The notes below the pieces were generated by a model that ran no database searches, had not been told where the DNA came from, and saw nothing but the letters and a program-made list of their open reading frames with translations. From the NCBI GenBank assembly GCA_017446095.1, contig JAFSRN010000003.1, positions 45,958-109,957 of the forward strand: a stretch of 64,000 nucleotides of DNA, written 5' to 3'. This DNA comes from Eubacterium sp. (lineage in GTDB: Bacteria; Bacillota; Clostridia; Oscillospirales; Acutalibacteraceae). Position numbers and translations under genes: made by a program. Shown piece after piece: positions 10,501-18,172 of the stretch (positions within the stretch are counted from its first letter, which is position 1; the number at the start of each line of letters is the position of its first letter).

Positions 10501-12844
10501 CGAGTACGCAACGGTTAAGCTCTTTGACGGCGATACAGAGTCGTCAACAATTGCAAACGTTGATAAGATTACAATTACCCCGACTGAAGGCGAAGCGCAG
10601 ATTTACACAAAGGATAACTTCACAGACGATTCCTGGAACTCATTTGTAACCCTTATTGTTAATGTATCTTCTGCATTTAACTACAAGTGCGGCGAATCTG
10701 TTTCTCCTAAAGATAAGGATTCCTGGCGCCACGTTAACCTTTCCGGCGCAGAGTACAGGAACCTGCTTAATATCCTGAAGAGTGCAGACGACACTTTGCT
10801 TGAAAGCGTGGATATAGAGTCACTTACTACAACCTATAACACCAAGCACGGCAACGACGCTGCAGGCTCGGCTACAGGTACAGCAACAGGCGGTATATTC
10901 ACAAGTACGGCTAAAACTGTCAGCGGCACCGAATTTGCAGCAGGTCAGCAGGTATATACCTTTGCAAGCTGGAACACACTTAACAGCGAGTGCGTTAAGG
11001 CGAATGCTTATCTGACTGTAGGCAACGCAAAATACGCACGCAATCAGAGCAAAACGATAAGCGGCGCAAATGTGGTGAATAAGGGCGATAATGAGCCTGA
11101 CTTCAGCTACAAACAGGGTAAATACAAGGTAACAGGCGTTACCAAGTACACGTTTGACGGCATTAACTTCTACGCTCGCACAATTGATAAAACTCAACGT
11201 TCCGACGAGCAGCTTGAAGTAGATGGCGAAAATACTGCTCTCGGCGGACTGTCACTTGTGGTTGTTGATACCCCGGACTGCTACAATACTTACGACAGCG
11301 CAAAGACAATTGTTGATACGCTTGATATGGATAAGTACACCGCGGCAGGTCAGGAAATTATCACCAACGCTTCAACTACTACAAACAATGCTGTTTACCA
11401 TACTCTCAACAGTGATGAAGCAACGGCATACAACGCTGCTGTAACGGGTGCAAGTCTTGCAGCGGGCGACAAGCTTCGCCAAACTACAACCGGACAGACA
11501 GACCCGCAGTCCTCGGCGCTTATGACTGCTATTAACAACGTTAATGGCACCAAGGAAAACGGCGAGTATAAGTACATCAAGTACTTCAAGGTTACGTTTA
11601 GCAAGGAATACTCGGATACAGAGCTGTATATGGACAGTGAAGTTCACAAGGTTATGTACGGCGACCCGATTACCGTTTCAATCGACAGTTCTGACAAGAT
11701 TGTTAACTGGGGTATTTCGATTTACGACGGTGAGTATGCAGACGATTTCAGCGAAAAGCCAAGAGCATCGCAGAAGGTATCCAGTGTAATGGGCGGCTCG
11801 CTTACCAGAATTGCAAACAACAATATGGCAATCGTTGCGGAAGTTGAACAAAGCTCTGTTCCAAACGGCAAGATACAGTTCAACATCCTTGACGCTTACG
11901 GCAAGCTTAACGATGTAACATACGGCGCGTCGCTCACAAGAAACGGCGATGCTATTACATCAAGCACAACGATAGACAATCTCGAGTATCCGCTGCTGAT
12001 TGACGGTAGTGAGATTTCGCTCAAAGCCGTGCCGTTCTACACGCAGACAGGCTGGACGATTACCAAAAAGAGCAACACGCTCTTTACAATCAGACCTATC
12101 TACAGCGTTGCGGATGTTTATAACATCACGGTTATAGACGACGGCACCCACACCGATTACGAGAGAAAGTACGATTCCAAGTATTACCTCAATGTATCGG
12201 AGAAAAACAGCGCTAAGTTCGCTGCGTGGGCTGTTAAGAAGGGCGACATGTACCAGATTGCATCGTACAGCAAGAGCTATATGTTCTACGTTTGCGCTAA
12301 CGAAACTTACGTTCCGATTATCAATGTAGGCACTGCTGAAGCACCTTCTTACAAGACTGCTGAAGGCGTTGCGATTACATCGTCCAACATTGACGGCGTA
12401 ATTACCAAGACCGGCGCCCTTAATGCGGACGCCTTTGTAACCAACAAGATTAAAGAGCACTATCCGTTTGTATCTGTTGAAAATGCAAAGATGTCTACAA
12501 AGGACACGGTTAACGGCAACTTAAGGTATACTAAAGCGCGTCTGTTTGTAAGAATTACAGAGGGTTCGGATGCTAAGCTGTCAAGCTATGGCGTGCTGTT
12601 CTTCAACGGCAATAACAGTGCTGAAAATATGGTTATTGACGGCGACGGCGTATACCGCAGAGCGGTTACAAATAAACTCGAAACAGGTCAGTTTACTTAC
12701 ACATTATCCAATACCAAGAACGGATTCTCACAGAACGTAACGTTCAGAGCATATGTAAACTACGACTTCGATTACACCGCAGGCGGCACGACAGCTTCCA
12801 TCAACGGACTTGATTACTCAGACATCGCAATTGCAACAGTCTGA
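1526..12844 (+). CDS. Giant secreted multidomain protein with GH43 (arabinanase-like) domain
   Basis: About 3772 residues. The start is ATG 1526, 8 nt after GGAGGAGG; an upstream in-frame start at 1481 has no ribosome site. Residues 1-35 are a signal peptide ending ANAA. Then follow a jelly-roll-like region (about 40-270), a helical FIVAR-like stretch (about 285-350), five or six Ig/chitobiase-C-like repeats (about 730-1290, recurring YSxDGxxW and PF patterns), a LamG-like domain (about 1415-1700) and a GH43 five-bladed propeller (about 1704-2125). The GH43 triad is visible: Asp1707 in SHDP, Asp1892 in NAIDP, Glu1967 in GEGAYI; WAPHV and STGHNSV are also typical. A GH43_C2-like beta domain follows (about 2160-2250). 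The last 1500 residues are unassigned. No LPXTG, SLH or dockerin is visible. Activity on arabinan or a related plant/host glycan is inference. Base composition is uneven along the gene. Confidence 0.85.
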   Translation: MSTKSRIGKKFLAIVLSVLMVVTMLPTFAITANAAVKWNVVASSDFTKATLQVEGGALSNVPTYKGGNPISWNTVVWTGTGNAYKTSEAYGIPDGYMYMSGYGNNTAFPIPKNSSTMKIDFGFSFNSSYSIDASSGIYDFLKLNYDTTLFGDIGRDQYGYCVFEQGVDGKAYSFGQTLAPASPARQTYYTSSSLSAGVEYHYILEYVEGQYACAYITDAAGNYIQEQFNTTDSTLLNQFYRGLHEWNGITGIRMGDYKQGDYLRGLEYRNITFYTGSVTGGEASVNNLRSLIEDYEGIMASGSVYTNMASAYKAYVDANEAYDAAVYGNNTSKVSDAYSALSSAIANMKTWTPATFTAKSYHYDDEAVNGYSNVVYATSGDSGMFEPDDYTEPGATYVKLFLPKITVLVYDGKNEVSSPIVAETKQHDKAAVSKQKICYIASPNDTVYFDQTWKGYTETDWKKWPTTTTNQFGSLTSHGTSYMFDTTNKNTPRFWRNKLVYHGTGNSANYYETFSNFNFSSYAYYSNWGDKYGSKSIATTFTNYVINYKPIISDVNTLKSRLSAVDVSNYKEGGLSSIMIAFDAYTSDSVNPNKYAYSNVSSDVSACATEIKNAHNNYASETVGAADNANNYIKLRSYLTDGLSGTFDFGNGNVTLTAKQIFEDSAYNADNLANYGDSTTGFYKAYLDAVNHMAALPATTSASDYDGSTAASLATALKNAFDLLSVKAPIDPPTFTGQAYIGSTNTITINNPSVADGATVHYSIEYTKTDNTKVTENGTFSTASKDITLFAANASSVIYKSAQITAYAEKNNSPTDNVTASYTYLPAPTIINDHTSAALEDNTVFVNYTVSVTSNSTAPNPTFEYSFNGSAWYPMPAHLNPFGSGAAQGDSPAYDNSNLDKVTLYVREKYNISFETTSKRIINRATAPTITAASEYVDENHGFTVNDRDTVHGTLKFELSTDNSNWVEFDYNNELDNGIIKPFNIISPASSQTVYVKARSYRNGDYSEYSDIKTFHYLSRPAVTFGGSALADNAIVADDGTITVTNTSGATDGLKYSIDGGSTWTAIANGASFSPFTLNSTATKLSVQVKQEKDGSTSPIYSATIYNKPTAPTIISENEFLDKTHGVTASLQDGSDNTASTLEISTDGSAFTAYTGKVYPFSGVTDENSRPTITYYARAKRVIDGVTAYSDVVDTGTLYYLSQPRIMDASGLSDITANQALLESDTVTLHPQSGHLGDLKYSYDGVSWSDYSAAIAPFAANSTKLSVTIYAKQVSGACESAVYSIKVVKNDTFYIYSYTSGKTPQYSSREFSNSSKLFVSTTAVVADDITKYGANSKYLDSIYYKVTVDGEPDDTLYHYDNDGIDIATHTSGEYTAPDLTGASVVKIQAFIVEDDGSGGLVSCREYATQTFFNTVNYSEDVMHESFNNASVSGTTLTLSDRSTATLLGGAGTASIVEGAGYVDGNKNSPDWRNNVLKINANSTAPGNSIQFTNNPLADPKAAAAANTSGVTISFWRYLEKDGVCANLGTSGDPTGYPWRNAIAFDDAWQNHEGYYLIEVNGTNSRCVTNNLDYYDYAQENQDPTGHAAGNARGNWVNVVITIDPNSGVMLYTNGEPHKMKAGYPKKIGTTFSGKSDAVVAQEILEFITSNTTRLLFNYGEVKEGNDFDMYLDDVRIYTGVKSQVDINNMYISSDADVVSDLTSTSHDPTNVTVYTLKHDVTYTAYSEANAAKSITIPAGTTVGQEVIDYCSLSPIPGGADVSAVDEYSFGTGMTIYHKNKSNGKWEVVGDDQGRCGYQNQKLFGGDYETTLNEALSYAAEDDKVGAGKLVWAPHVMFNLFNAKWTYYGSASSWSSQHSAIFVCDGAENGSIEGPYTYRQVVYKSNGHPNAIDPCCYYAYDGNNKPITNNVYMAFGSWGGENCIALKTLYADGDGNNFTTAFDDNSTKYLCHGINSTLEGASDGSSGEGAYITYENGYYYLYVSYGQNTGSYLERVFRSSSPTGGFAGYNEVAALDNETHKTHGGQVLAPFDLSNYDYTMVSTGHNSVYKTVNNYGQVVTVNSAHARPLANADHSWQALPDGALATRQSEVTGNINLLNQVAYNEDGWPVFMPFQYTGNDKVKFADGEITAEKIEGIYGANDLQNTEYYNYAKEYMYTIIKDETDPMLAYEYGTDGSGAVFKDYIRLTRVTEGPNTGTVYATYYTDKNDMAGSTLYKGVVGTHNGQICISMVCTEDYEYTWTYRISEIPKTEDVDALGDSVSMDGVLYTHKPKDSYAMYGREISCDFDYGKSSLHQGERCTTVTTTYPAKIDLSDPAAIYCLSDEELCKTGEYAGGDYSLTALNDNKWYDKAGNKYTDAEAIARNGLGTGGASDKLKHLYGVTGYVSDYYFDADSGKYRDKGVTLIIGYTDITSGKNYSEFEFCYVMANPAMAHTIQGIRNQSKDGTSRKASQLLYDRFQGSYGHASGIISEVSKQSAVNAGSSSTGEPIMHGTGVFNYAGTWGNSESVSASYDSPSAMASKFNFFESNVGINSGSYGMIEHNDTGENSFSVSSNVVDTDYYVDYSNTDNYKSNNPYGLITVNGSGKPTGYSFDFKTSNIKWVGDNEADFRWGTTSYMLTTGDAKTKLTLDSTYDSSKDSFVKGIASDTTRYSYGNYTDSEMTALGYTDTEFKISGTGDYCTNSSHGSASTSNRNNLPNAHTLGLYNDDLKKVVNGYFYNSSEYDAAYPSNDNYTAGLTRALPVVNAGRTDTNAWNMHITFTGKQSVAKNSDPGDKETYRAEKYANFILEQGVIVQPATYADVFGAYIVVARYVICEESYAYYNIGVHTCDKGAARAFADNYLRKKLAVTKNPNGSVSVKKNATTGAPIYLDENGDETTNVDEAAIINPQAFTLKSYQDYIDAVAELNWFVNNPTNTTFKDYANSGSNASTEYTTAYTAGGSPIYNTTTAGDNIFDENVNTVHTDSVQAMLINNVITAYENLFEQADYKNAADEYATVKLFDGDTESSTIANVDKITITPTEGEAQIYTKDNFTDDSWNSFVTLIVNVSSAFNYKCGESVSPKDKDSWRHVNLSGAEYRNLLNILKSADDTLLESVDIESLTTTYNTKHGNDAAGSATGTATGGIFTSTAKTVSGTEFAAGQQVYTFASWNTLNSECVKANAYLTVGNAKYARNQSKTISGANVVNKGDNEPDFSYKQGKYKVTGVTKYTFDGINFYARTIDKTQRSDEQLEVDGENTALGGLSLVVVDTPDCYNTYDSAKTIVDTLDMDKYTAAGQEIITNASTTTNNAVYHTLNSDEATAYNAAVTGASLAAGDKLRQTTTGQTDPQSSALMTAINNVNGTKENGEYKYIKYFKVTFSKEYSDTELYMDSEVHKVMYGDPITVSIDSSDKIVNWGISIYDGEYADDFSEKPRASQKVSSVMGGSLTRIANNNMAIVAEVEQSSVPNGKIQFNILDAYGKLNDVTYGASLTRNGDAITSSTTIDNLEYPLLIDGSEISLKAVPFYTQTGWTITKKSNTLFTIRPIYSVADVYNITVIDDGTHTDYERKYDSKYYLNVSEKNSAKFAAWAVKKGDMYQIASYSKSYMFYVCANETYVPIINVGTAEAPSYKTAEGVAITSSNIDGVITKTGALNADAFVTNKIKEHYPFVSVENAKMSTKDTVNGNLRYTKARLFVRITEGSDAKLSSYGVLFFNGNNSAENMVIDGDGVYRRAVTNKLETGQFTYTLSNTKNGFSQNVTFRAYVNYDFDYTAGGTTASINGLDYSDIAIATV

Positions 12845-12848
12845 TACA

Positions 12849-12884
12849 AAAAATAAACGGGTGGATTTCCACCCGTTTATTTTG
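12849..12884. terminator. Bidirectional terminator between the giant gene and the phosphodiesterase gene
   Basis: A long stem (AAATAAACGGGTGGA / TCCACCCGTTTATTT) has A-rich and T-rich flanks, so it can serve both converging genes. Confidence 0.88.
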
Positions 12885-13346
12885 TTAAATTTTAGCGTGG
12901 TATGCATTGATCTTGCCGTCAATAATATCAATCACAGCGTATGACGAATTGCACACCGCACCCGGATTTATCAGGTAAATGCCGTCAATCTTTTCAATGT
13001 ACGGCGTGTGCGTGTGACCGAACAGGCAGATATCTACCTGTTCTTTTTTTGCGGTTTCAAGCAGCCTTTCGTATCCGTGCTTTACGCCGTAGGTGTGTCC
13101 GTGGCAGAAGAAAACCTTCTTATCAGCAAACTTTACAACCTTCCAAAGCGGCATAGTGCTCTCCCAATCACAGTTGCCGGCAACGCATTCAAAGCGTATT
13201 TTCGGGTAAATAAACGGTATATTCTCAACGTCGCCCTCGCCGTCGCCGCAGTGTATAAACAGGTCGGCATTGTCGATGTGTCTGTCAATAATATCATACA
13301 GGTAATTCCTGCGCCTGTGCGAATCGGAAGTCACAACAATTCTCAT
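12885..13346 (-). CDS. YfcE/MJ0936-family metallophosphoesterase
   Basis: A 153-residue calcineurin-like phosphodiesterase. The metal-binding blocks appear in order: DSH near the N-terminus, GDGEGD, GNCDW and GHTHTP, with the closing NPGA motif. Family members hydrolyse phosphodiesters, often with Mn2+, and the physiological substrate is usually unknown. Two adjacent ATG codons exist. The second (13346) is preferred because GAGGTG lies 5 nt before it and only 2 nt before the first. It is a single gene, convergent with the giant gene and divergent from a small hypothetical gene. The two divergent -10 boxes overlap near 13381-13388. In many Firmicutes this gene sits beside rdgB/rph, which are not seen here. 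Confidence 0.88.
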   Translation of the reverse strand: MRIVVTSDSHRRRNYLYDIIDRHIDNADLFIHCGDGEGDVENIPFIYPKIRFECVAGNCDWESTMPLWKVVKFADKKVFFCHGHTYGVKHGYERLLETAKKEQVDICLFGHTHTPYIEKIDGIYLINPGAVCNSSYAVIDIIDGKINAYHAKI

Positions 13347-13408
13347 CATAACACCTCAAAATCAATCATAATATTAATATATTATACTACATAACGGGGG
13401 AATGTTCA

Positions 13409-13663
13409 ATGCCGCAATTTTCTGGCAACGAAATTGACGAAGCAAAAAAGCGCGTGCGTGAAATGCAGGAACGCACAAGGCACCTTGCAGACACAGACAA
13501 ATCGGACGAATTAGACGCAGAGCAACTGATCATGCTCATCGACCTACTTCAACCGCTAAAAAGTAAAGACACCACGCCGCTTGCGCTGTTTGCCCTCATC
13601 TCCGCAATGAAGGAAAACTGCAACAAAACCCTGATTTTAGCATTAATATATATTTTATTATAA
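13409..13663 (+). CDS. Small hypothetical protein, 84 aa
   Basis: The start ATG 13409 follows GGGGGA with good spacing, and a TATACT -10-like box lies at 13383-13388. The N-terminal half is charged and probably helical (Glu/Lys/Arg rich), and the C-terminus is hydrophobic (LILALIYILL), possibly a tail anchor or buried helix. I do not recognise a family. Neighbours on both sides are separately transcribed, which gives no functional hint. The C-terminal half could be read as a small membrane-associated protein, but that is weak. Confidence 0.55.
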   Translation: MPQFSGNEIDEAKKRVREMQERTRHLADTDKSDELDAEQLIMLIDLLQPLKSKDTTPLALFALISAMKENCNKTLILALIYILL

Positions 13664-13686
13664 TTGTGGATATTTTTATTAAAGTG

Positions 13687-13695
13687 TGTTATAAT
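13687..13695 (+). promoter_or_regulatory. Extended -10 promoter of yfmF operon
   Basis: TGT directly precedes TATAAT (13690-13695), an extended -10 element. No good -35 is placed at 17 bp. Confidence 0.6.
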
Positions 13696-13714
13696 ACCCA
13701 ATTAGGTGATTAAA

Positions 13715-14995
13715 ATGAAGGAATTTACACAAATCAATATCGGCGCAGGCATTGACATTGTTTACGCTAAAACCGATAAGTTTAAGACTAACGAAATTGC
13801 GGTGTCGCTTCTAACACCGCTTTGCGAGGACACGGTTTCCGCTAATGCGCTTTTGTTCAATCTTATTTCCCGCACAACTAAAGCGTACCCGACGGTTAAC
13901 GAGTTTAACCGCAGGCTTGCCGCGCTTTACGGCGCAAAGGTTAACTGCTCTGTGGGCAAGCTTGGCGAAAATCAGTCGCTTACCATTATGATGTCGTCAC
14001 TCGCCGACCGTTTTGCCATTGATGGCGAAAGTATCGGCGCCGACTGTTTTGACTTAATCGCAGATATGCTTTTTGCGCCCAACACCGATGAAAACGGCCA
14101 CTTTTTTGAGTCGGATATCAAGCGCGAGAAAAAGCTGCTTTGCGAAAAGCTTGACGCTGAATACAGTGAAAAACGCATTTACTCTCTGCGTAAGCTTGAA
14201 GCGCTGATGTTCGAGGGTGAGCCTTACGCTATCAACAAGTACGGCACGAAGGACAGCATCAATGCGCTTGACGGCAAGGCGCTCACCAGTGCTTATAACA
14301 CGCTGCTTAAGTCTGCTAAAATCCAGATTACCGTTGTTGGTAATGTTGATATTGACTACATCACTGCTCGCGCTGCGGCTTGCTTTGCCACAGTCAGCAG
14401 GGAATATCAGCCGCCAGTTAAGGCTGTGTTTAAGCCGTTCCCAGAAATGATTAAGGACGAACGCGAAGCAATTGACGTTGAGCAGGGCAAGCTTGTTATA
14501 GGCTACAGGGTTAACTGCGAGGATAACTTTGCCGGCAGACCTGACGTGCGCCTGTTTTGCGATGTTTTCGGCGGCGGACCTTACAGCAAACTGTTCACCA
14601 ATGTTCGTGAGAAGATGTCGCTTTGCTACTACTGCTCGGCGCGCTATGACCGCCGCAAAAGCTGCGTAATTATTCAGTGCGGCTGCGAGGAAGAGAATAT
14701 GAATAAAGCAGTTGACGAGATTAACCATCAGCTTGAGTCTGTTCAGAACGGCGATATTGAAGAGGAATTTACCGCTGCTAAAATGGGCGTTTCGGACTTG
14801 ATTATGTCCGTACGCGACGACTCTGTTTCGCTTTGTATGTGGTATTCAAGCCAGATTACAGATGCAGAAATTCTGTCGCCCGAAGCATCAGCAGAGTGCA
14901 ATAACAGCGTTACTTTTGATGAGATTGTGAGTAGCGCAAAACTGCTTAAACTTGATTCCGTTTTCAGACTTGTACCGAGTAAGGAGGGCGAATAA
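13715..14995 (+). CDS. yfmF: M16-like non-catalytic partner protein (YfmF family)
   Basis: A 426-residue protein of the insulinase/mitochondrial-processing-peptidase (M16) fold, without the HxxEH zinc motif. The C-terminal half keeps the M16 glycine-rich region (FGGGPYSKLF). In Bacillus the YfmF/YfmH pair is linked to the 5-aminopentanol modification of elongation factor P; that is family knowledge, not visible here. The start is ATG 13715 because AGGTG sits 6 nt upstream; an in-frame GTG at 13706 is part of that ribosome site. The stop TAA overlaps the ATG of yfmH by one base, so the pair is translationally coupled and probably forms a heterodimer. Confidence 0.85.
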   Translation: MKEFTQINIGAGIDIVYAKTDKFKTNEIAVSLLTPLCEDTVSANALLFNLISRTTKAYPTVNEFNRRLAALYGAKVNCSVGKLGENQSLTIMMSSLADRFAIDGESIGADCFDLIADMLFAPNTDENGHFFESDIKREKKLLCEKLDAEYSEKRIYSLRKLEALMFEGEPYAINKYGTKDSINALDGKALTSAYNTLLKSAKIQITVVGNVDIDYITARAAACFATVSREYQPPVKAVFKPFPEMIKDEREAIDVEQGKLVIGYRVNCEDNFAGRPDVRLFCDVFGGGPYSKLFTNVREKMSLCYYCSARYDRRKSCVIIQCGCEEENMNKAVDEINHQLESVQNGDIEEEFTAAKMGVSDLIMSVRDDSVSLCMWYSSQITDAEILSPEASAECNNSVTFDEIVSSAKLLKLDSVFRLVPSKEGE

Positions 14996-16269
14996 TGGCT
15001 GTTAAAGAGGTTACATCATCGATACTCGGCGAAAAGTATTATGAAATTGACCACAAAAGCGGTCTTAAGATTTACGTTATGCCAAAGGAAAACTATTCCT
15101 CGGCTTATGCGATTTTCGGCACAAAGTACGGCTCGGTTGATACTCGTTTCAGGCGTTCCGACTGCAGCGAATTTACCGAGGTTCCCGAGGGTATTGCCCA
15201 CTTCCTTGAGCATAAACTCTTTGAGAGTGAGGAACTTGACGCCTTTGCTCGCTATGCAAAAACAGGCGCAAGCGCAAACGCCTACACATCTTTTGACAGA
15301 ACGTGCTACCTGTTCCAGTGCAGCGATAATTTTAAGGATAGTCTGGAAATTCTGATTGACTTTGTGCAGAATCCTTACTTCACGGCACAGACTGTGCAAA
15401 AAGAGCAGGGGATTATTGCCCAGGAAATCAGGATGTACCTTGATTCGCCGGGCTGGATGAGCACCTTCAACCTGCTTAAATGCTTTTACCACAAAAACCC
15501 CGTGCGCATTGATATTGCAGGCACAGTTGAGTCGATTGCACAGATTACAGACAAACTGCTGTACGACTGCTACAACACGTTTTACAACCTGCACAATATG
15601 GCGCTTGCAGTTGTGGGCAACGTAACCGTTGACGACGTGCTTGAAGTATGCGACAAATTCCTCAAGGATGCGCCGCCGCTTTCAATCGAACGTTCTATTG
15701 AAGCGGAAGAACGCGACATCGTATGCGATTACAAGGAACACAATCTACCCGTTTCCATCCCCACTTTCTCATTTGGCTACAAGGAAGCATGCGTCAAGCC
15801 AATCCCGACCTTCCGCGAGAATATTGCCACCGATATTCTGCTCGAAATCATTGCAGGCACAACCTCGCCGCTGTATTCACGCCTTGTTGAGCAAGGGCTT
15901 GTTGATACCTCCTTCGGCGGCTCATACTTCATAGGCAACGGCTTTGAAACCGTGATTTTTGAGGGCGAGAGCGAGGATCCTGAAGCTGTAGCCGCTGCGA
16001 TTAAGCAAGAAATCGCCGCACTTAAGGCAAACGGCATAACCGAAGAGCAGTTTGAAATTGCTCGCAGAAGCCTTTACGGTCAGGAAATTATGTCGTTTAA
16101 CGACACGGATACAATCGCAAACGCACTTATCGCCTGTGATTTTAACGGCTGGTCGCTGTTTGACGGCATAGAGATATATCAGCAAATCACTCTGCAGGAG
16201 GTGCAGGATAGGCTTAATTCCATGATGGAAGAAAAGTACTCCGCACTTTCGGTTGTAAGAAATAAATAA
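14995..16269 (+). CDS. yfmH: M16 zinc peptidase (YfmH family)
   Basis: A 424-residue insulinase-family metallopeptidase. The inverted zinc motif is intact: His69-Phe-Leu-Glu72-His73 within EGIAHFLEHKLF, and the third-ligand region EQGIIAQEI follows about 75 residues later. It overlaps the upstream inactive partner by one base, so together they make the catalytic plus regulatory M16 pair. The lgt gene starts 14 nt downstream, so the operon continues. In Bacillus the pair acts in EF-P modification, with exact substrate unsettled. No signal peptide is visible, so it is cytoplasmic. Confidence 0.9.
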   Translation: MAVKEVTSSILGEKYYEIDHKSGLKIYVMPKENYSSAYAIFGTKYGSVDTRFRRSDCSEFTEVPEGIAHFLEHKLFESEELDAFARYAKTGASANAYTSFDRTCYLFQCSDNFKDSLEILIDFVQNPYFTAQTVQKEQGIIAQEIRMYLDSPGWMSTFNLLKCFYHKNPVRIDIAGTVESIAQITDKLLYDCYNTFYNLHNMALAVVGNVTVDDVLEVCDKFLKDAPPLSIERSIEAEERDIVCDYKEHNLPVSIPTFSFGYKEACVKPIPTFRENIATDILLEIIAGTTSPLYSRLVEQGLVDTSFGGSYFIGNGFETVIFEGESEDPEAVAAAIKQEIAALKANGITEEQFEIARRSLYGQEIMSFNDTDTIANALIACDFNGWSLFDGIEIYQQITLQEVQDRLNSMMEEKYSALSVVRNK

Positions 16270-16283
16270 TGGAGGACAAATAA

Positions 16284-17291
16284 ATGTCTGATGTAACACA
16301 CGTTTATTTTGACGGACTCGGTATTGATTTTGACCTGCCGTCCGTTGCGTTTTCCGTATTCGGGCACGACGTCCACTGGTACGGTGTTATTATAGCCTTC
16401 GGCTTTGCACTTGCAGTGCTTTACGGCGGCAGAGGCGCGTACAAGTGGAAGATGAGCCTTGACGGTATGACCGATGTGCTTATCTGGGGCACAATTTTCG
16501 GTATCGTCTGCGCAAGGCTTTACTATGTGGCTTTTGAATGGGGATACTACTCAAAGCATCTTAACGAGATTCCGGCTATATGGAACGGCGGTATTGCGAT
16601 TTACGGCGGAATAATCGGTGCGCTTATCGGTGCGGCAATCGGCTGCAAAATCGGCAAAATCAACTTCCTTAACTTGCTCGACCTCGGCGCGCTCGGCTTG
16701 CTTATCGGTCAGGGCATCGGCAGATGGGGCAATTTCTTTAATCAGGAGGCTTTCGGCACTAATACAGATACGGCACTGTTTCGTATGTGGTCGCCAAAAA
16801 TCCGCGACACTCTTGCTGCAAGCGCAGACGCACTCGCTGCAAAAGGCATTGATGTTGACCCTACAAGTGCTGTTCACCCCACATTTTTGTACGAAAGTGT
16901 ATGGTGCATATTCACCTTTGTAATCCTGCACATAATTGTTACAAATTACCGCAAATTCAAGGGCGAAATCTTTATGCTCTACGGCATTATGTACGGTGCA
17001 GAGCGTATGATTGTTGAGGGTATGCGCACAGATTCGCTGTATATCGGTTCTACGAATATCCGCGTGTCGCAGTTGCTCTCCGCGATTATCGTAGCGGTTG
17101 CGCTGGCGTGCTTCGTTTACTTTATGGTGCGGTACAAAAAGGGCAACCTTCCCGCAAAAATGCTGCCCGAAAAGCCTAATCAGGTTGTATATGCGGACAC
17201 AGACGGTTATTCGTCAATCACAATTGGAATTGACGATGAAGAATATAATGAATTAGTTGAAAACAGGGAGAAGAAAAATGCAGATAATTGA
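16284..17291 (+). CDS. lgt: Prolipoprotein diacylglyceryl transferase
   Basis: Transfers diacylglycerol from phosphatidylglycerol to the lipobox cysteine of prelipoproteins in the membrane. The family marks are HDVHWYG near the N-terminus, the signature [13 protein letters not shown] (catalytic Arg, Asn and Glu), HPTFLYE, and EGMRTDSLY late in the protein. About seven hydrophobic segments can be counted. At 335 residues it is longer than usual because of a charged C-terminal tail. GGAGGA precedes the ATG. It lies between yfmH and folD, and the last 14 nt overlap folD. A candidate client lipoprotein is encoded at 25848. Confidence 0.96.
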   Translation: MSDVTHVYFDGLGIDFDLPSVAFSVFGHDVHWYGVIIAFGFALAVLYGGRGAYKWKMSLDGMTDVLIWGTIFGIVCARLYYVAFEWGYYSKHLNEIPAIWNGGIAIYGGIIGALIGAAIGCKIGKINFLNLLDLGALGLLIGQGIGRWGNFFNQEAFGTNTDTALFRMWSPKIRDTLAASADALAAKGIDVDPTSAVHPTFLYESVWCIFTFVILHIIVTNYRKFKGEIFMLYGIMYGAERMIVEGMRTDSLYIGSTNIRVSQLLSAIIVAVALACFVYFMVRYKKGNLPAKMLPEKPNQVVYADTDGYSSITIGIDDEEYNELVENREKKNADN

Positions 17292-18129
17292 CGGAAAAGC
17301 AGTATCAAAATCAGTTAAAGAAAGCGTAAAAGCAGAGTGCGATGAACTCAAGGCAAAGGGCGTTACACCCGGACTTGCAGTAATACTTGTAGGTGAAGAT
17401 CCTGCGTCGCAGGTTTATGTTCGCAATAAAGAAAAAGCCTGCGAAGAATGCGGCTTTTACAGCGAAAAATACGCAATTCCTGCAGACACAACGCAGGAAG
17501 AACTGAACGCACTTGTTGACAAACTCAACAAAGACCCGAAGATTAACGGTATTCTTTGCCAGCTTCCTCTGCCGTCACACCTTGACGACAAAGAGGTTAT
17601 CAACCGCATTGATCCGATTAAGGACGTTGACGCGTTCCACCCGGTAAATGTAGGCGCTATTATGATTGGCGATTATAACTTCCTGCCCTGCACACCTGCA
17701 GGCGTAATGGAACTTATCCACTCAACAGGGGTTGATGTAAGCGGCAAAAAGGCTGTTGTTATGGGCAGAAGCAACATCGTCGGCAAGCCTATGTCAATGC
17801 TTCTTCTGCACGAAAATGCCACGGTTGAGATAACACATTCCAGAACGCAGAACCTCGCAGAAATCACAAGCGGCGCAGATATCCTCATCGCCGCAATCGG
17901 CAAGGCGAAGTTCGTTAAAGCCGATATGGTTAAGGAAGGCGCGGTAGTTATCGACGTCGGTATGGACAGGGACGAAAACGGCAAGCTCTGCGGCGACGTT
18001 GATTTTGACGACGTTAAGGATAAGTGCTCATACATAACGCCCGTACCCGGCGGCGTTGGTCCTATGACAATCTCAATGCTGATGAAAAACACCCTCACCG
18101 CAGCTAAAATACAAAACGGTATTCAATAA
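17278..18129 (+). CDS. folD: Bifunctional methylenetetrahydrofolate dehydrogenase/cyclohydrolase
   Basis: Interconverts 5,10-methylene-THF, 5,10-methenyl-THF and 10-formyl-THF with NADP+. Visible motifs are the active-site YVRNKEKA (Tyr and Lys), [19 protein letters not shown], the nucleotide-binding GRSNIVGKP and the C-terminal [10 protein letters not shown]. The length of 283 residues is normal. Start ATG 17278 follows GGGAGAAG; an in-frame ATG at 17257 lies inside lgt and lacks a ribosome site. The 14-nt overlap with lgt implies translation from one transcript. Confidence 0.96.
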   Translation: MQIIDGKAVSKSVKESVKAECDELKAKGVTPGLAVILVGEDPASQVYVRNKEKACEECGFYSEKYAIPADTTQEELNALVDKLNKDPKINGILCQLPLPSHLDDKEVINRIDPIKDVDAFHPVNVGAIMIGDYNFLPCTPAGVMELIHSTGVDVSGKKAVVMGRSNIVGKPMSMLLLHENATVEITHSRTQNLAEITSGADILIAAIGKAKFVKADMVKEGAVVIDVGMDRDENGKLCGDVDFDDVKDKCSYITPVPGGVGPMTISMLMKNTLTAAKIQNGIQ

Positions 18130-18130
18130 T

Positions 18131-18157
18131 TTGTAGGGAACGGCGACTTCGACGTTC
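18131..18157. repeat. REP-like intergenic element, short copy
   Basis: It begins TGTAGGG and contains the imperfect palindrome AACGGCGACTTCGACGTT. Related elements that also begin TGTAGGG lie at 21063 and 33863. Confidence 0.5.
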
Positions 18158-18172
18158 TGTATAATCACACAT

